Below, piece by piece: positions 21,600-32,065 of a stretch of DNA of 64,000 nucleotides; the stretch's first letter is position 1; each line of letters opens with the position of its first letter. Made by a program: the position numbers and the translations under genes. Source of the DNA: Babylonia areolata. Taxonomy: Eukaryota > Mollusca > Gastropoda > Neogastropoda > Buccinidae. The DNA is taken from assembly GCF_041734735.1 (NCBI RefSeq), contig NC_134887.1, forward strand, positions 34,662,244-34,726,243, in the 5' to 3' direction. A model generated the notes under the pieces. It was not told where the DNA came from, searched no databases, and worked only from the letters and a program-made list of their open reading frames with translations.

Positions 21600-22358
21600 A
21601 TGCCTGTAGTAGGCCTCCTTCGGCCATGGCTGACCATGTATAGAGTATATCCGACCTAATGGCTAATTGGGCTGTCTGCTTGGACCAAGCAGCGTCGCCT
21701 GTGACTTTGGAGACCGATGCGAGAGAGACGGTCTCCGTCGCAGCAGTCACATGTGTAAGCTGATGCTGGTCTGTTGGCTGCCGTCCCTTTTCTGCAAGCT
21801 TGCTTTTCTGCTGCAGCAGCTGACAGTTTGTCCTCACCAACCCGTAGCTGATTCTTGAGAGTGCTTCTCCATCTGTTGCAGTCATCTGCAAGGTCCTCCC
21901 ACGACTCAGTATTGATCTCAAGCGCCTTCATGTCATGTTTGCAAACGTCTTTGTATCTCAGCTGTGGGCGGCCGATGCTTCTCTGCCCCGTGGCGAGCTC
22001 TCCATAAAGGATGCCTTTTGGAATGCGACCATCTTCCATGCCGCGAACGTGGCCCAGCCAGCGCAGCCGACGCTGTCTCAGCATGGTATACATGGTCGGG
22101 AGGCCAGCGCGAGTCATGACTTCGGTGTTTGTCACCTTGTCTTGCCAGGAGATGCCGAGTATGCGCCGAAGGCTTCTCAGGTGGAAAGCATTGAGCCTTT
22201 TCTGCTGACGAGCGTGTGTGGTCCACGCCTCACTGCCATACAGCAAGGTGCTGAGGACGCAGGCGTTGTATGCAACCATCTTTGTCTTCGTGGTCAGCTT
22301 GGGATTTGTCCACACTCTTTGTGTGAGGCGGGCTAGCGTTGTGGCTGTCTTCCCGATC
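21600..22358 (-). mobile_element. LINE (non-LTR retrotransposon) C-terminal fragment
   Basis: The open minus-strand frame encodes the conserved C-terminal part of a LINE ORF2: LTTKTKMVAYNACVLSTLLY, GSEAWTTHARQQKRLNAF, RLRWLGHVRGMEDGRIPKGI, LYGELATGQRSIGRPQLRYK, then a Cys/His finger YTCDCCDGDRLSRIGLQSHR. The upstream part (RIGKTATTLARLTQRVW) begins near 22358, so the element is 5'-truncated and lacks the RT active site. The related 3' fragment at 1368-1654 shares the same end. The frame is still largely open, which suggests a fairly young insertion. Confidence 0.88.
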
Positions 22359-22523
22359 CTCTTAGGGGGTGCCTAAGGCCCAAATATCAGGTGAATACTG
22401 CAAAACGGAGTGAAAGGATGACCTGTTGCACACATGTACTATGACTGTCCGAACATATTTGTGCACACAGACATCTTGAGACTTTCCTCGTTCGACTATA
22501 AATAGCTATGAAATTAGGTCACA

Positions 22524-22692
22524 TGTACCGATCACTCAATTGGTGTCGTCAACACAAGAGCCTGAGTTGCGTGGAGACAGGCGTCATTTATTTTACATTG
22601 GCAAGTCGTTAGTGCAAGGCATGCTGGGAACGGCAATAACCCATGTGTGCAAGTTCAAGGTTAACCGGATGTAATACTATAGTATCTCCACA
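22524..22692 (-). repeat. 3' LTR of the Ty3/Gypsy fossil
   Basis: A direct repeat of 27235-27378, longer because of one indel of about 26 bp. It is bounded inside by a purine-rich tract on the element strand. Confidence 0.88.
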
Positions 22693-25600
22693 TCTCCCTT
22701 CCTTTGAGATTTGGCAAAATCAATTAACAGCATGCATAAAAGTCAAAAGATTTTCTAAATCACACACATGCATATTTCTGAAGTGTTTTAGAGTCCAACA
22801 GGATTGATAAGAAATATCAACAAAACTTGCTGCTTGACTGTTCTTGTTGGCTTGCTGCTTGTGTTCACATCGTGCTGATCTTCTTGTCTTGTTTCAAATA
22901 AACAAAATAATGCAATAATTTTTTATTTTTTTTAATACTAACAATAACACTTGTCATGCATGCTATTTCAGCATCCTTCTGAAGCAGGATTTACATGCAA
23001 TAAGTCTTCAGTCATGAAAACGTGCAGGCTTCTTGACAAATAGACCACTGCATGTAGTCTGGAGCCTTTGTTCACCAGATGATGACTGGCTGGCTGGAAC
23101 TGAAAATTAGCTGGTCATCACTGGGGCTCTTGGCAGCACCTCCAGATGTGGGAACGTCTGGGTGGCTTTCTTCATGGGACCTGGCTGCCACAGGACTGTT
23201 TCTTGTTGAAGGTCCATCTGCTCTGTGGATGGTTACTGGGGTTTTGGGAGATGGAACTGTGTGGGTATAGGACTTTGTTATTTTCGGGCCAATATGAGAA
23301 TGGAATCCTACAACAGTTGTTGGGCTTCGCAATAGTTTCTTCTCAGACATGACCTGGCAGTTTTTGGTAAGCCTCAGGTGACGTCTGTTTCTTTGGTACT
23401 GTCCCATGGATGTCTGGATGAGGTAAGATCTTGAGGTGATCTTCTCCCTGACGACTGCTGGGTTCTTCCACTGTTTATCATGGTCTAGTTTCTGTAAGAC
23501 GATGTCACCTGGCTGTAGTTCAGGAAGCTGGCATGCACCATTTCTTCTGTTGAAATTCAGCTGATTACGCTTCTTGTCTCTGCTGTCTCTGGATTCAACT
23601 GACGCTCTGTCATAGAACTGGGGCTTGAGATTAGAAGGAAGTGTTGGAAGAGTAGTTCTGATGTTCCTTCCATACATGGGTTCTACTGGGCTTTTTCCTG
23701 TAACTGATGTTGGTGTTGCACGATACGTCAGAAGTGCAAGAGATGGATCACTCTGACTCATGATTTTCTTTGCTGTCTGTACAGCTCGCTCGGCCTCTCC
23801 AATTGACTGAGGGTGATGAGGGCTGGATGTGATGTGATCAAATCCCCAGTTTGCAGCAAATTTCTGGAATTCAGCAGAGATAAACTGTCTTCTATTGTCT
23901 GTGACAAGGAGTTCTGGTATTCCATGGTGTGCAAACATATTTTTCAGTCTTCCAACTACAGCTTCTGTGGTGATGCTTGGAAAGTGTCCTATTTCAAGGT
24001 ATCTTGAGAAGTAGTCCACCATGACGAAGTGGTTAGTTCTGTCCCTTGAAATTACATATATTGGCAGCAACTTTTTGAAATGGACGATCAGTCAATGTCG
24101 TAGTAATGAGTGGTTCTTTTCTGTGAGTTGGTCTTTGTTCTTCACAATGTTTACAGTTCTCCACTACTTGCTTGATGCGTACATTGATGTTGGGCCACCA
24201 TACTGATGTGTTTGCTCTTTCTCTGCATTTTGTAATGCCCTGGTGTCTCTCATGATTTCTTGACAGAATATCATCTCTTTGGGCTTGTGGAATCACGATA
24301 CGACTCCCACATATCAGAAGTCCTTCATGTTCACTGAGCTCATTCCATAGTGGATACACGTCTCGAAGACCTTCTTCCACATCAGCAAGGTATTTCGGCC
24401 ATCCTTCTCTTGTGTACTGCAGAGCTTTCTTGAAGAGATGGTCTTTGTTAGTTGCTGCAGCGATTTCTTTCAGGCGTTTGTCTGTGGCTTCCCAAAACAG
24501 TCTTACAGAGTGAACATGTGCTTCAGTGTCTTCTATCAGCTGATGGACTTTTCTTTCGTTTCCTATTTGCTCCTGAGGACTTCTTGAGTGTGTGTCTGCC
24601 ACAATAAGTGTTTTTCCTGGGGAGCTTCCACACTGAATTGAATAAGACGCATCAGCATGCGCTGACACCTGATGGGAGTGTCCTGGAGATCCTTCTTGTT
24701 GATCAGGGGAACCAGTGGCTTGCGGTCAGGTCAGCTTGAAGCGTGAAGGAAGGCAGTCCTATCAGATATCTCTGGAATTTTTCACATGCCCAAACAGCAG
24801 CCAAACATTTTTTTTTTTTTCAATCTGAGCGTAGTTGCGTTCAGTTGATGTGAGGCTTCTTGAACAGTATGCCTCAGTCCATCTTCATGCTGTTGTAGAA
24901 GTACACCACCCAAGCCATATGAACTTGCATCTGCACTGACAACTGTTGGTCGGGTAGGATTATAGAAGGCTAGTGTTGGTGTCTTTGACAGTAACTGTTT
25001 GATAGTTTTGAATGCCTCCACCTGTGGAGCTGCCCTTGTCCACTGCTGGTCCTTTTCTAGCAACTCAGGTGATTGGGCGCAGAATGGTTGACAGACCGGG
25101 AATGTATCTTCCAAGGTAATTTACCATCCCTAATGTCCGTTGGAGTTCAGTGATGTTGCTTGGGTCTGGTATGTTCAGGATTGCTGCTACTTTCACTGGA
25201 TCTGGCTTCACTCCGTCCTTGGTGACGATGTGACCCAGAAACTCAGTTTCTTTCTTTCTAAATTCACATTTTTCTTTGTTGAGTTTCAAGTTGACTCCTG
25301 TTATTTTCTTCATGACTGTCCAAATCCCCAGCATGGTCTTTCTCCTTCTTGCTGTGTACCAGAATGTCATCAAAGAAACACATAATACTTTCATCATCTT
25401 GCAGAATGTTCTCCTTTGTTCTTTGAAATATTTCTGGAGCTGAACTGATACCAAATGATAGAAGAATCTTCCCACTGAGGTGATGAAGGTTGTGAGTTTA
25501 GCTGTTGGTGGATCTAATGGAATCTGCCAAAATCCAGACCTTGCATCCAGTCGACCGAAAATGACTGATCCTCCAAGCTTGTGGAGTATGTCCTCCATTG

Positions 25601-27234
25601 TAGGAATCATGTAGCATTCTCTCTTGATTGCCATATTCAACCTTTTAAAGTCTGTGCAGATTCTGACAGAATTTGTTTTCTTCTTTAAAACTGGAACCAT
25701 TGGACTGCACCAATCTGTGGCCTCAGTGATTTCTTCTATTATGCCTATTTCTTTCATCCTTTCCAACTCTTTCTTGACTTTGTCAACCAACGGTACTGGC
25801 ATTCTTCTTGCTGTGTGTAGACTGTAAGGCTCAGCATTGTCTTTGAGAGCAATTCTGACGGAATGACAGTCTATTGGTGATTCATTTATATCACCAAAAG
25901 GATCTTTAACTGTGTCAATTTTCTTCATGAGTCCCATTCTTGACATTGCTTCTCAACTCAGCAAGTTGTCTGTCTTTGAGTTTACAATGTAGATTTTTAG
26001 TGGGTACTGTTTATCATTAATCCTGACTTCACTTTCAAACAGACCTTTACAATCAATGGAACCACCTGGACTGCGAAGTACAGCCTTAGTTGGAACTAAC
26101 TCTGGTTGTGGTTTGAATTCCCCGAATTCTTGGACTGACATAATTGACACATCTGCTCCAGTGTCTAGTTTGAAAACTACATCTCTGTTATTAACATGTA
26201 ATGCAGTGAGCCAGGGTCTTGGCTAATTGATCCCCCCCCCCTCCCCCCACACAAAAAAAATTCTTCCTTTTCTTCTTCTTCTTCAGCAGAGTTGACAGTT
26301 TGTTTGCCTTAACTGCGGCGACAACATGATGCAAAATCAATGAATTTTAAACAAATTTTACAACGTTTTCCTCTTGCTGGGCAATCTTCATTTTTACTGT
26401 GTGAACGTCCACATCTTGAACAGCATGGAAATCTTCCTCTTACTGCACTGGAAGAACCTGGTCTGCTGTTTCTATGGCCTCTTGAAGTGCCTATATTTCC
26501 AGGAAAACCTCTGTTGCTACCTTGGCCTCTGCTTTTTGCTACACCTCTGTGTGCTACTGCATCAATCTTCTGAGACTGCCGTTGTTCATTCAGCTGAAGC
26601 TTAACAAGTTCAAACTGCCTTGCTTGCTGTACTACTTCTTCAAGTTTCAAGTCTGGTTGCAGCTGTAGTTTTTTTTCCTGAGAGCTCTGCATCAAGAACT
26701 CCAAGCACTAATCTGTCTCTATTGGCATCTTCTCTGTCTGGGAAGCTTGCATGTTCTGGAAGTTCATATAGACTACGTAGACAGGCTTCAATGCTTTCTC
26801 CAGCACCTTAAGAACGAGCATAGAACTAGGCTCTTTCGTGAATAATATTCCGTTTTGGAACAAAACAGTGACTATCGAACCTGGCTATAACAACATCGAA
26901 ATTTTCAGCTTGGGCTGCAGTGAGGTTGAACGAAGCTAAAAGTCTTCCACTACTCATTGTGTAAATGAGGGAGCTAACTTGAACAGCTTGATCTTCTTCA
27001 TCAAGTTTTGATGCCTGGCAAAATCTAAGAAAGCGCTGTCTCCATTCAGACCACATCTGAGGGCGTGAAAAATCGAAACCATCTGGTGCCTTGAACTGGG
27101 CCATTTGCTGTGTTAGCCTCTTGAATTATAAGTGGAATCTTCAATGAAAATTATTATAAAGATACAAGAAACGATCCTACCAGAGTTCACTGTTGATCCG
27201 TTGCTTGTTCTTCAATATCCCACTGCTGCCACCA

Positions 27235-27378
27235 TGTAATGATGACTCAATCGGTGTCGTCAACACAAGAGCCCGAGTTGTGTGGAGACAGGCGACATTT
27301 CTTTTACATTGGCAAGTCCGTTAGTGCAAGGCATGCTGGGAAGGGCAATAACCGATGTAATACTGTAGTATCTCCACA
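27235..27378 (-). repeat. 5' LTR of the Ty3/Gypsy fossil
   Basis: A direct repeat of 22524-22692. It starts TGTGGAGATACT and ends in TTACA on the element strand, and is followed directly by the primer-binding-site-like sequence. Confidence 0.88.
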
Positions 27379-27613
27379 TCACCCTTTACGCACTGGCCGC
27401 GTCACTGTAACTGCAGATCTAAATGATGTATTTCCTTTGAATATCACTTATGATTTTCAAACAATCATTGTGTTGTTGTATGATGTATAATATTCCTTTC
27501 AGACATTTTGCTCAATGGATTAAGCATTAAATGTGTAAATAGGTCACTGTAAAACCAGACGACCTTGACCGGTAAACTAGTAACTTCAAGTCAGTGGTTA
27601 GCTCTTCTTTCAG

Positions 27614-27781
27614 GTTTCTAGCACTGAGCTCGATGTTGCAAGCTGGGCCTTGTCAGACTTGGCAAGTTTGTTTAGGCATCTTCCCCACTCCCTTCGCCTG
27701 CGGCAGCTGATTGAGCAATATGACTCAGCCACCAAAGTTCCACGACCGCGACTGCGGCTGAAAGGGAGAAAGAAGGGATAG
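27614..27781 (+). CDS. Terminal coding exon of an unrecognised gene
   Basis: CTCTTCTTTCAG (ending 27613) is a textbook acceptor. It is followed by 56 codons without a stop until TAG at 27779-27781. The peptide opens VSSTELDVASWALSDLASLF, continues RHLPHSLRLRQLIEQYDSAT, and ends in a very basic tail (KVPRPRLRLKGRKKG). A helical segment followed by a lysine/arginine tail suggests a nucleic-acid or membrane-surface contact, but no family is recognised. No partner exon was seen upstream on the plus strand, so the preceding intron would have to hold the LTR fossil, or the exon is orphaned. Confidence 0.45.
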   Translation, partial: VSSTELDVASWALSDLASLFRHLPHSLRLRQLIEQYDSATKVPRPRLRLKGRKKG

Positions 27782-29560
27782 CTCATTTAGCGCATGCAAA
27801 AGTGTACAGCTGTGTATCATTGTACAAAGTTATATGACACAGGAAAAGTTTGAAAGTCATTTACACTGCTAGAATGCAGACACATTCATTAAGTTTTGTT
27901 CTAATGAATCATAAAGAACACATTTAACAGATAACACTTCTACAAAGTGAATGTATATTGTGTTGTGTATGTTTCTAATAGTTCTTTTAATAAGCAGTAC
28001 AAATGAGATTTGTAAATCCCGCGCAGCTTTTGGGCAGTGTCAAGGACGGCCTTATCTGAATTATATATTTATCCATTGTCTACAGCTTTCATGAACTTTT
28101 TCTCAGTTAACAAGTCAGACCAAGCTTCAGTACAATTTTCTACGACATCTTCTTGTATATTTCCCTACAAGAATCAAGAAAACTTGAAAACAGCTATTTG
28201 AGTTTGGAATGCACAACTTGACCTCGTCGGCCTTGACCGAGAACAGAAATCCGATGCCGGCCCGGACCACTGAGGTATACGTTTCACATCTACACTATAT
28301 ATGTCTATGGCCCGAGCAGAATGTCGCTGTGAAAGACAGGGATTGTGCGGGGATAGTATATAATCTCTTTACAATATCGAATATAATTTTGGTCCTTTCA
28401 GTTGAAATAATTTGAAGAAAAATATCAAATTTGTAGCCAGAGACAACGAAATGAAAATATACGGTGTTGCATACATGTAATGTGATGATAGCTGAAGATT
28501 TTTAGGCACATAGACCTATTACACTTTCTTCAGTATGATTAAATGTGTCTGTACGCAGACGGTCTATATTTCACTGAAAAGTGCAGTGAGATAAGCTTAT
28601 TGCTTACACCCCCGCTATAACACACACACACACACACACATGCGCGTATGCACGCCGCATACTCACACGCGCGGGTACACACGCCGGCAAACACACACAC
28701 ACACACACACAGAGCGAGCAACATTATATATACTCACTCTCCATCAGTCGATCAGCCAGCCCTGCAACATGGCTTCAGATCCAGCTTGAGGAAGACCATG
28801 CCAGTAGTGGATTGACGTTTTAGACATGTACATACGTACACTCCCCGTCCACCGTGACGTCACACCAAGTGTCCTATCCCGTCTTGCTTGCAGATCGCCA
28901 GCTTCATAGACCTCGCAACACCTTCCCGATAGAGGCGGTTTGCCCCCCGAAAAAAGACATCTTTGATACATAGGGCGTACAGGAAACACAGCTTTGGACA
29001 CAGCAAGTCTTGCACACATACGGCTTTGTACGTAGCAGGTTTCGGACGCACATTTAGGCTTTGGACACAGCACATATTGAACACAGCATGTCTTGGACAC
29101 AGAGGGACTGATTGGATCACAGCAGCAGGCTGTAAATGCCGCAACGAAGTCTTTGACACACAACGCTTGGTACATCTTGATTATTGCTGTGTCCCAGAGT
29201 GTAAACAGCAGGCACATCAAGTCTTTCCAACAACAGTCATCTATACACTGATCGAAGACCTTCACAGGAATTCACTCCAAGCATGGATGAGGAAGGGGAG
29301 TGGGGGTTGGGGGATGGGGGGTGGGGTCGAAACTGAGGTCATCGTGAGAGTAGGGCATAAAAGGCCACAAAATATTGGACATTTCAATGCCTACGTTGAT
29401 AATGAAGGAATGATGATATCGAGGACATGCAGTCTTGTGAGCACGTGACAAGACTGAACTCTGCCCTTTCTTTTATTATAATCATATATCATAGCGTCAG
29501 TTAGGTCCGACATAGTATACAGACACCATGCAGTGTTGGTCAGTAAAGTTAGAGCAACCG
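27782..29560. repeat. Gene-free stretch with microsatellites and a decayed tandem array
   Basis: 27782-28610 shows nothing recognised. 28621-28712 is CA/CG microsatellite. 28970-29110 is a degenerate array of about 20-bp units around TTGGACACAGCA-like cores. A minus-strand open frame across this array (28744-29265) is Cys-rich only because of the repeat and is not called as a gene. Confidence 0.55.
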
Positions 29561-29567
29561 TGACTCC

Positions 29568-29948
29568 AAAGGCGCATCCATGAAGTTAAGTCAGATGATC
29601 TTCGACTGTGTGGTCCCTATCTTCCCATTTGAGTACACTCAACTCTGGGCAGGAACCGGCTCTGGGATAACAATAATAATTTAAAAAAATCCAAAAAAAA
29701 AAACAAAAAAAAATCCCCAACTTGTTGCATGGGATCATATCGTGGTACTCCCAGTCGTCACTTAGGGATGCAAACCACGAAGGTACAATTCAAGACTTGA
29801 GACAAGACCGTAAAGATACAATCTAAGGCCTCGAACCATGACTCCAAAGGCGCATCCATGAAGTCAAGTCAGATGATCTTCGACTGTGTGGTCCTTATCT
29901 TCCCATTTGAGTACACTCAACTCTGCCGGGCAGGAACCAGCTCCGGGA

Positions 29949-29987
<39 letters not shown>

Positions 29988-30104
29988 CAACTTGTTGCAT
30001 GGGGTCATATCGTGGTACTCCCAGTCGTCACTCAGGGATGCAAACCACGAAGGTACAATTCAAGACTTGAGACAAGACCGTGAAGATACAATCTAAGGCC
30101 TCGA
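29568..30104. repeat. Tandem duplication, two about 270-bp units
   Basis: Unit 1 (about 29568-29836) and unit 2 (about 29838-30104) are near-identical: ACTCCAAAGGCGCATCCATG at the start, a poly-A core in the middle, and AATCTAAGGCCTCGA at the end. The A-run differs in length (interrupted in unit 1, about 33 A in unit 2). No coding content was recognised. Confidence 0.85.
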
Positions 30105-30874
30105 CCGGACAGTCAGGACTATGTACTGAGGAAGACGAGGCAACCAACAATTACTTGTCCTCTCTTCATTGTTGTAATACTTTATGGTAGAACAAATGAC
30201 AAAGCAAAAACTGTGACAACATTTCAGAGTTTGGTATTCTGCTATTAGTGTTAAGAATATAATTTCTTAAATTCGTTAAAAAAAAAAAAAATATATATAA
30301 TTTTTTTTTTTAATCTCCTCCTCGACTGTTCTGAGTACAACTGAATCTGATACTGGACAATCATTAAAACTAAAGGCTGTGTAAAACTGGGTCGAAATAT
30401 TACTCAGTTGCCATTGCTGATACTGTGGACACTGCACGATTTACGTCAGTCATTACAAATTGATGCTTGTTTAAAAGACATGGGGCAGCAAACGTTAATG
30501 GGCCTATAACGCGTAGGTCCAGAATGCACACCTGACGCTGCATACGTAGTTATTGCTCATTAAAAAAAAAAAAAAAAATATTAGGTCTGGTGAATAGCAA
30601 TGCACGGACGTAGCAAAATGCAACAAATTACCAGAGTTAGGCTTATGTCCAGAATATCTAGTGATGGCGTAAATACGACTTGAACATTTCAAACAGGGTA
30701 GATCTAAACTAAACGTGATGGGCGATAGACTGCACAAGTTATTGTGGGCTTAATTTGATACTCTTTACGGCCTCATTTAGATCCAAATCATGGGTCTTGA
30801 TCGTTTGCATATCTGAGTGGTGTCCCTTCGCTGATCATGGTCCTCACGAAACGGCCACCCAGACGAACGAGATC

Positions 30875-32065
30875 ATGGGTTGCTGTGGAAAATCGGACAA
30901 ACCTGTTCGCAAAGAACAAGGCGGGCAGCACAATGATCCTAGCCACGCGGCTTCACCGGCCGCCGGGGGAGGTGAGTGCTATATTATTACCGTGCTATTA
31001 TAACATACGGCATGTTCACTTCATTTCCTCAGCTGCACTTGTGTTGTTAGTGAGAAAGCCGCGTGGGACAATACCGTATGATACACTCGATAAGTCGACA
31101 TTCATGTCAGACGGCTGATATCAAACTAGATCTATATATGTAGGTTTGTAGAAGGTGTACTGTCACCATGTCACGTTCACCGCCCGCTGAGATTGCACCC
31201 GGCGAAAGTAAATACAAACAAGTGAGTCAAAATGACCCTTACCAATGTAGTCAATTCTTCGAGTGGGATTTTTGGAATTCAGTCGGACTTAGCGGCGATT
31301 AACAGTTGGCCTACTGCATCCATTGCCAGAGGCCGAAACGGTGTTTTAATTGTGCAACAACGAATATCACTTCATCCAAAGCACGTGGTTGTTGACTGTT
31401 CTTTGAGCTGAATAATTATAGATATAAAGGTGATTATCCAGTGGTTGGCATCCATACGTTTACCAGCAAATCAACATGCCATACTAGATTCTGAATACAG
31501 TCTCAATAATTTAGTCAGTGGACCTCCTGCGACGAGAAGCAGGATGGAGTACCCCAGAGTTTCATGAGGCAAATTAAACTAATACTGGAAAATCGTACGT
31601 TGCTGATCTTTCTTTTTCTCTTTCTTCTTAATCTGCGGGTACACTTGTTCAGTTTTGGAAGTGCAACTATGACAAGCGGAATCACGGAGTTGTTAAAAAA
31701 GAAAAAAAAGACAACAAAAAAAAGACCATCACCCACCATTGATCGTCTCAAAGAAAAATCGCAGGTGCAAATCTATAATGTGATACTTAGCTGAAGGGCC
31801 GATAAGTTTGATATGTGTGTGTGGGGAGGGAGGGGTGCGGAGCGGGAGGAGGTACTGTGCGGGAAAAATTAAGCAACCATTGAGCAGTCAGCATGGTGCC
31901 ATCCGCCGACCTTCACAGTTGAAAACGACTTTCTGTCAAACCCTACATGCACAAGCACGGATTGTGCCAGACGTACAAAATCACGCAAGAGACGAGGTCG
32001 AAAGACTATCCTTCGATGACCCCTTCAGTGACGATGAAGGTGAAGGCCACATGAAAATGTCGTGA
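30875..32065 (+). CDS. Candidate four-exon gene: small MGCC (lipid-anchor type) protein
   Basis: Proposed exons: 30875-30971, 31152-31221, 31653-31764 and 31892-32065, total 453 bp, 150 residues plus stop. Every junction has GT/AG. Donors are GGTGAGT-like, ACAA|GTGAGT and CAG|GTGCAA; the exon-3 acceptor has a strong T/C tract. Phases agree at all three joins. Exon 1 reads MGCCGKSDKPVRKEQ: Gly2 followed by two Cys is the pattern for N-myristoylation with palmitoylation. Exon 3 contains MTSGITELLKKKKKTTKKRP, then PTIDRLKEKSQ. Exon 4 ends acidic: ARDEVERLSFDDPFSDDEGE then GHMKMS. The layout suggests a membrane-tethered adaptor with basic and acidic segments. No family is recognised. Exon 2 is the weakest (70 bp, Arg/His-rich) and an alternative frame in it is also open. 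Confidence 0.4.

Larger units (their letters stand above)
22524..27378 (-). mobile_element. Ty3/Gypsy LTR retrotransposon fossil (broken), both LTRs present
   Basis: The element is on the minus strand. The 5' LTR is 27235-27378 (144 bp) and the 3' LTR 22524-22692 (169 bp), both of the TGTGGAG...ACA type, with a near-identical 5-bp flanking repeat (TCACA/TCACC). A primer-binding-site-like TGGTGGCAGCAGTGGGAT follows the 5' LTR and a purine tract precedes the 3' LTR. Parts in order: gag with zinc knuckles (about 26300-27110), protease (about 25950-26220), reverse transcriptase and RNase H (about 24730-25950), integrase (about 23070-24670). RT before INT assigns it to Ty3/Gypsy, and the gag style is like the Mag group. 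It is broken, with roughly half a dozen interruptions. The two LTRs differ by about 6% plus one indel of about 26 bp, indicating moderate age. Confidence 0.93.

Noticed and set aside
28744-29265. 173-codon Cys-rich frame on the minus strand
   Set aside because: It runs through a degenerate tandem array of about 20-bp units; the Cys pattern comes from the repeat, and there is no domain or splice support.
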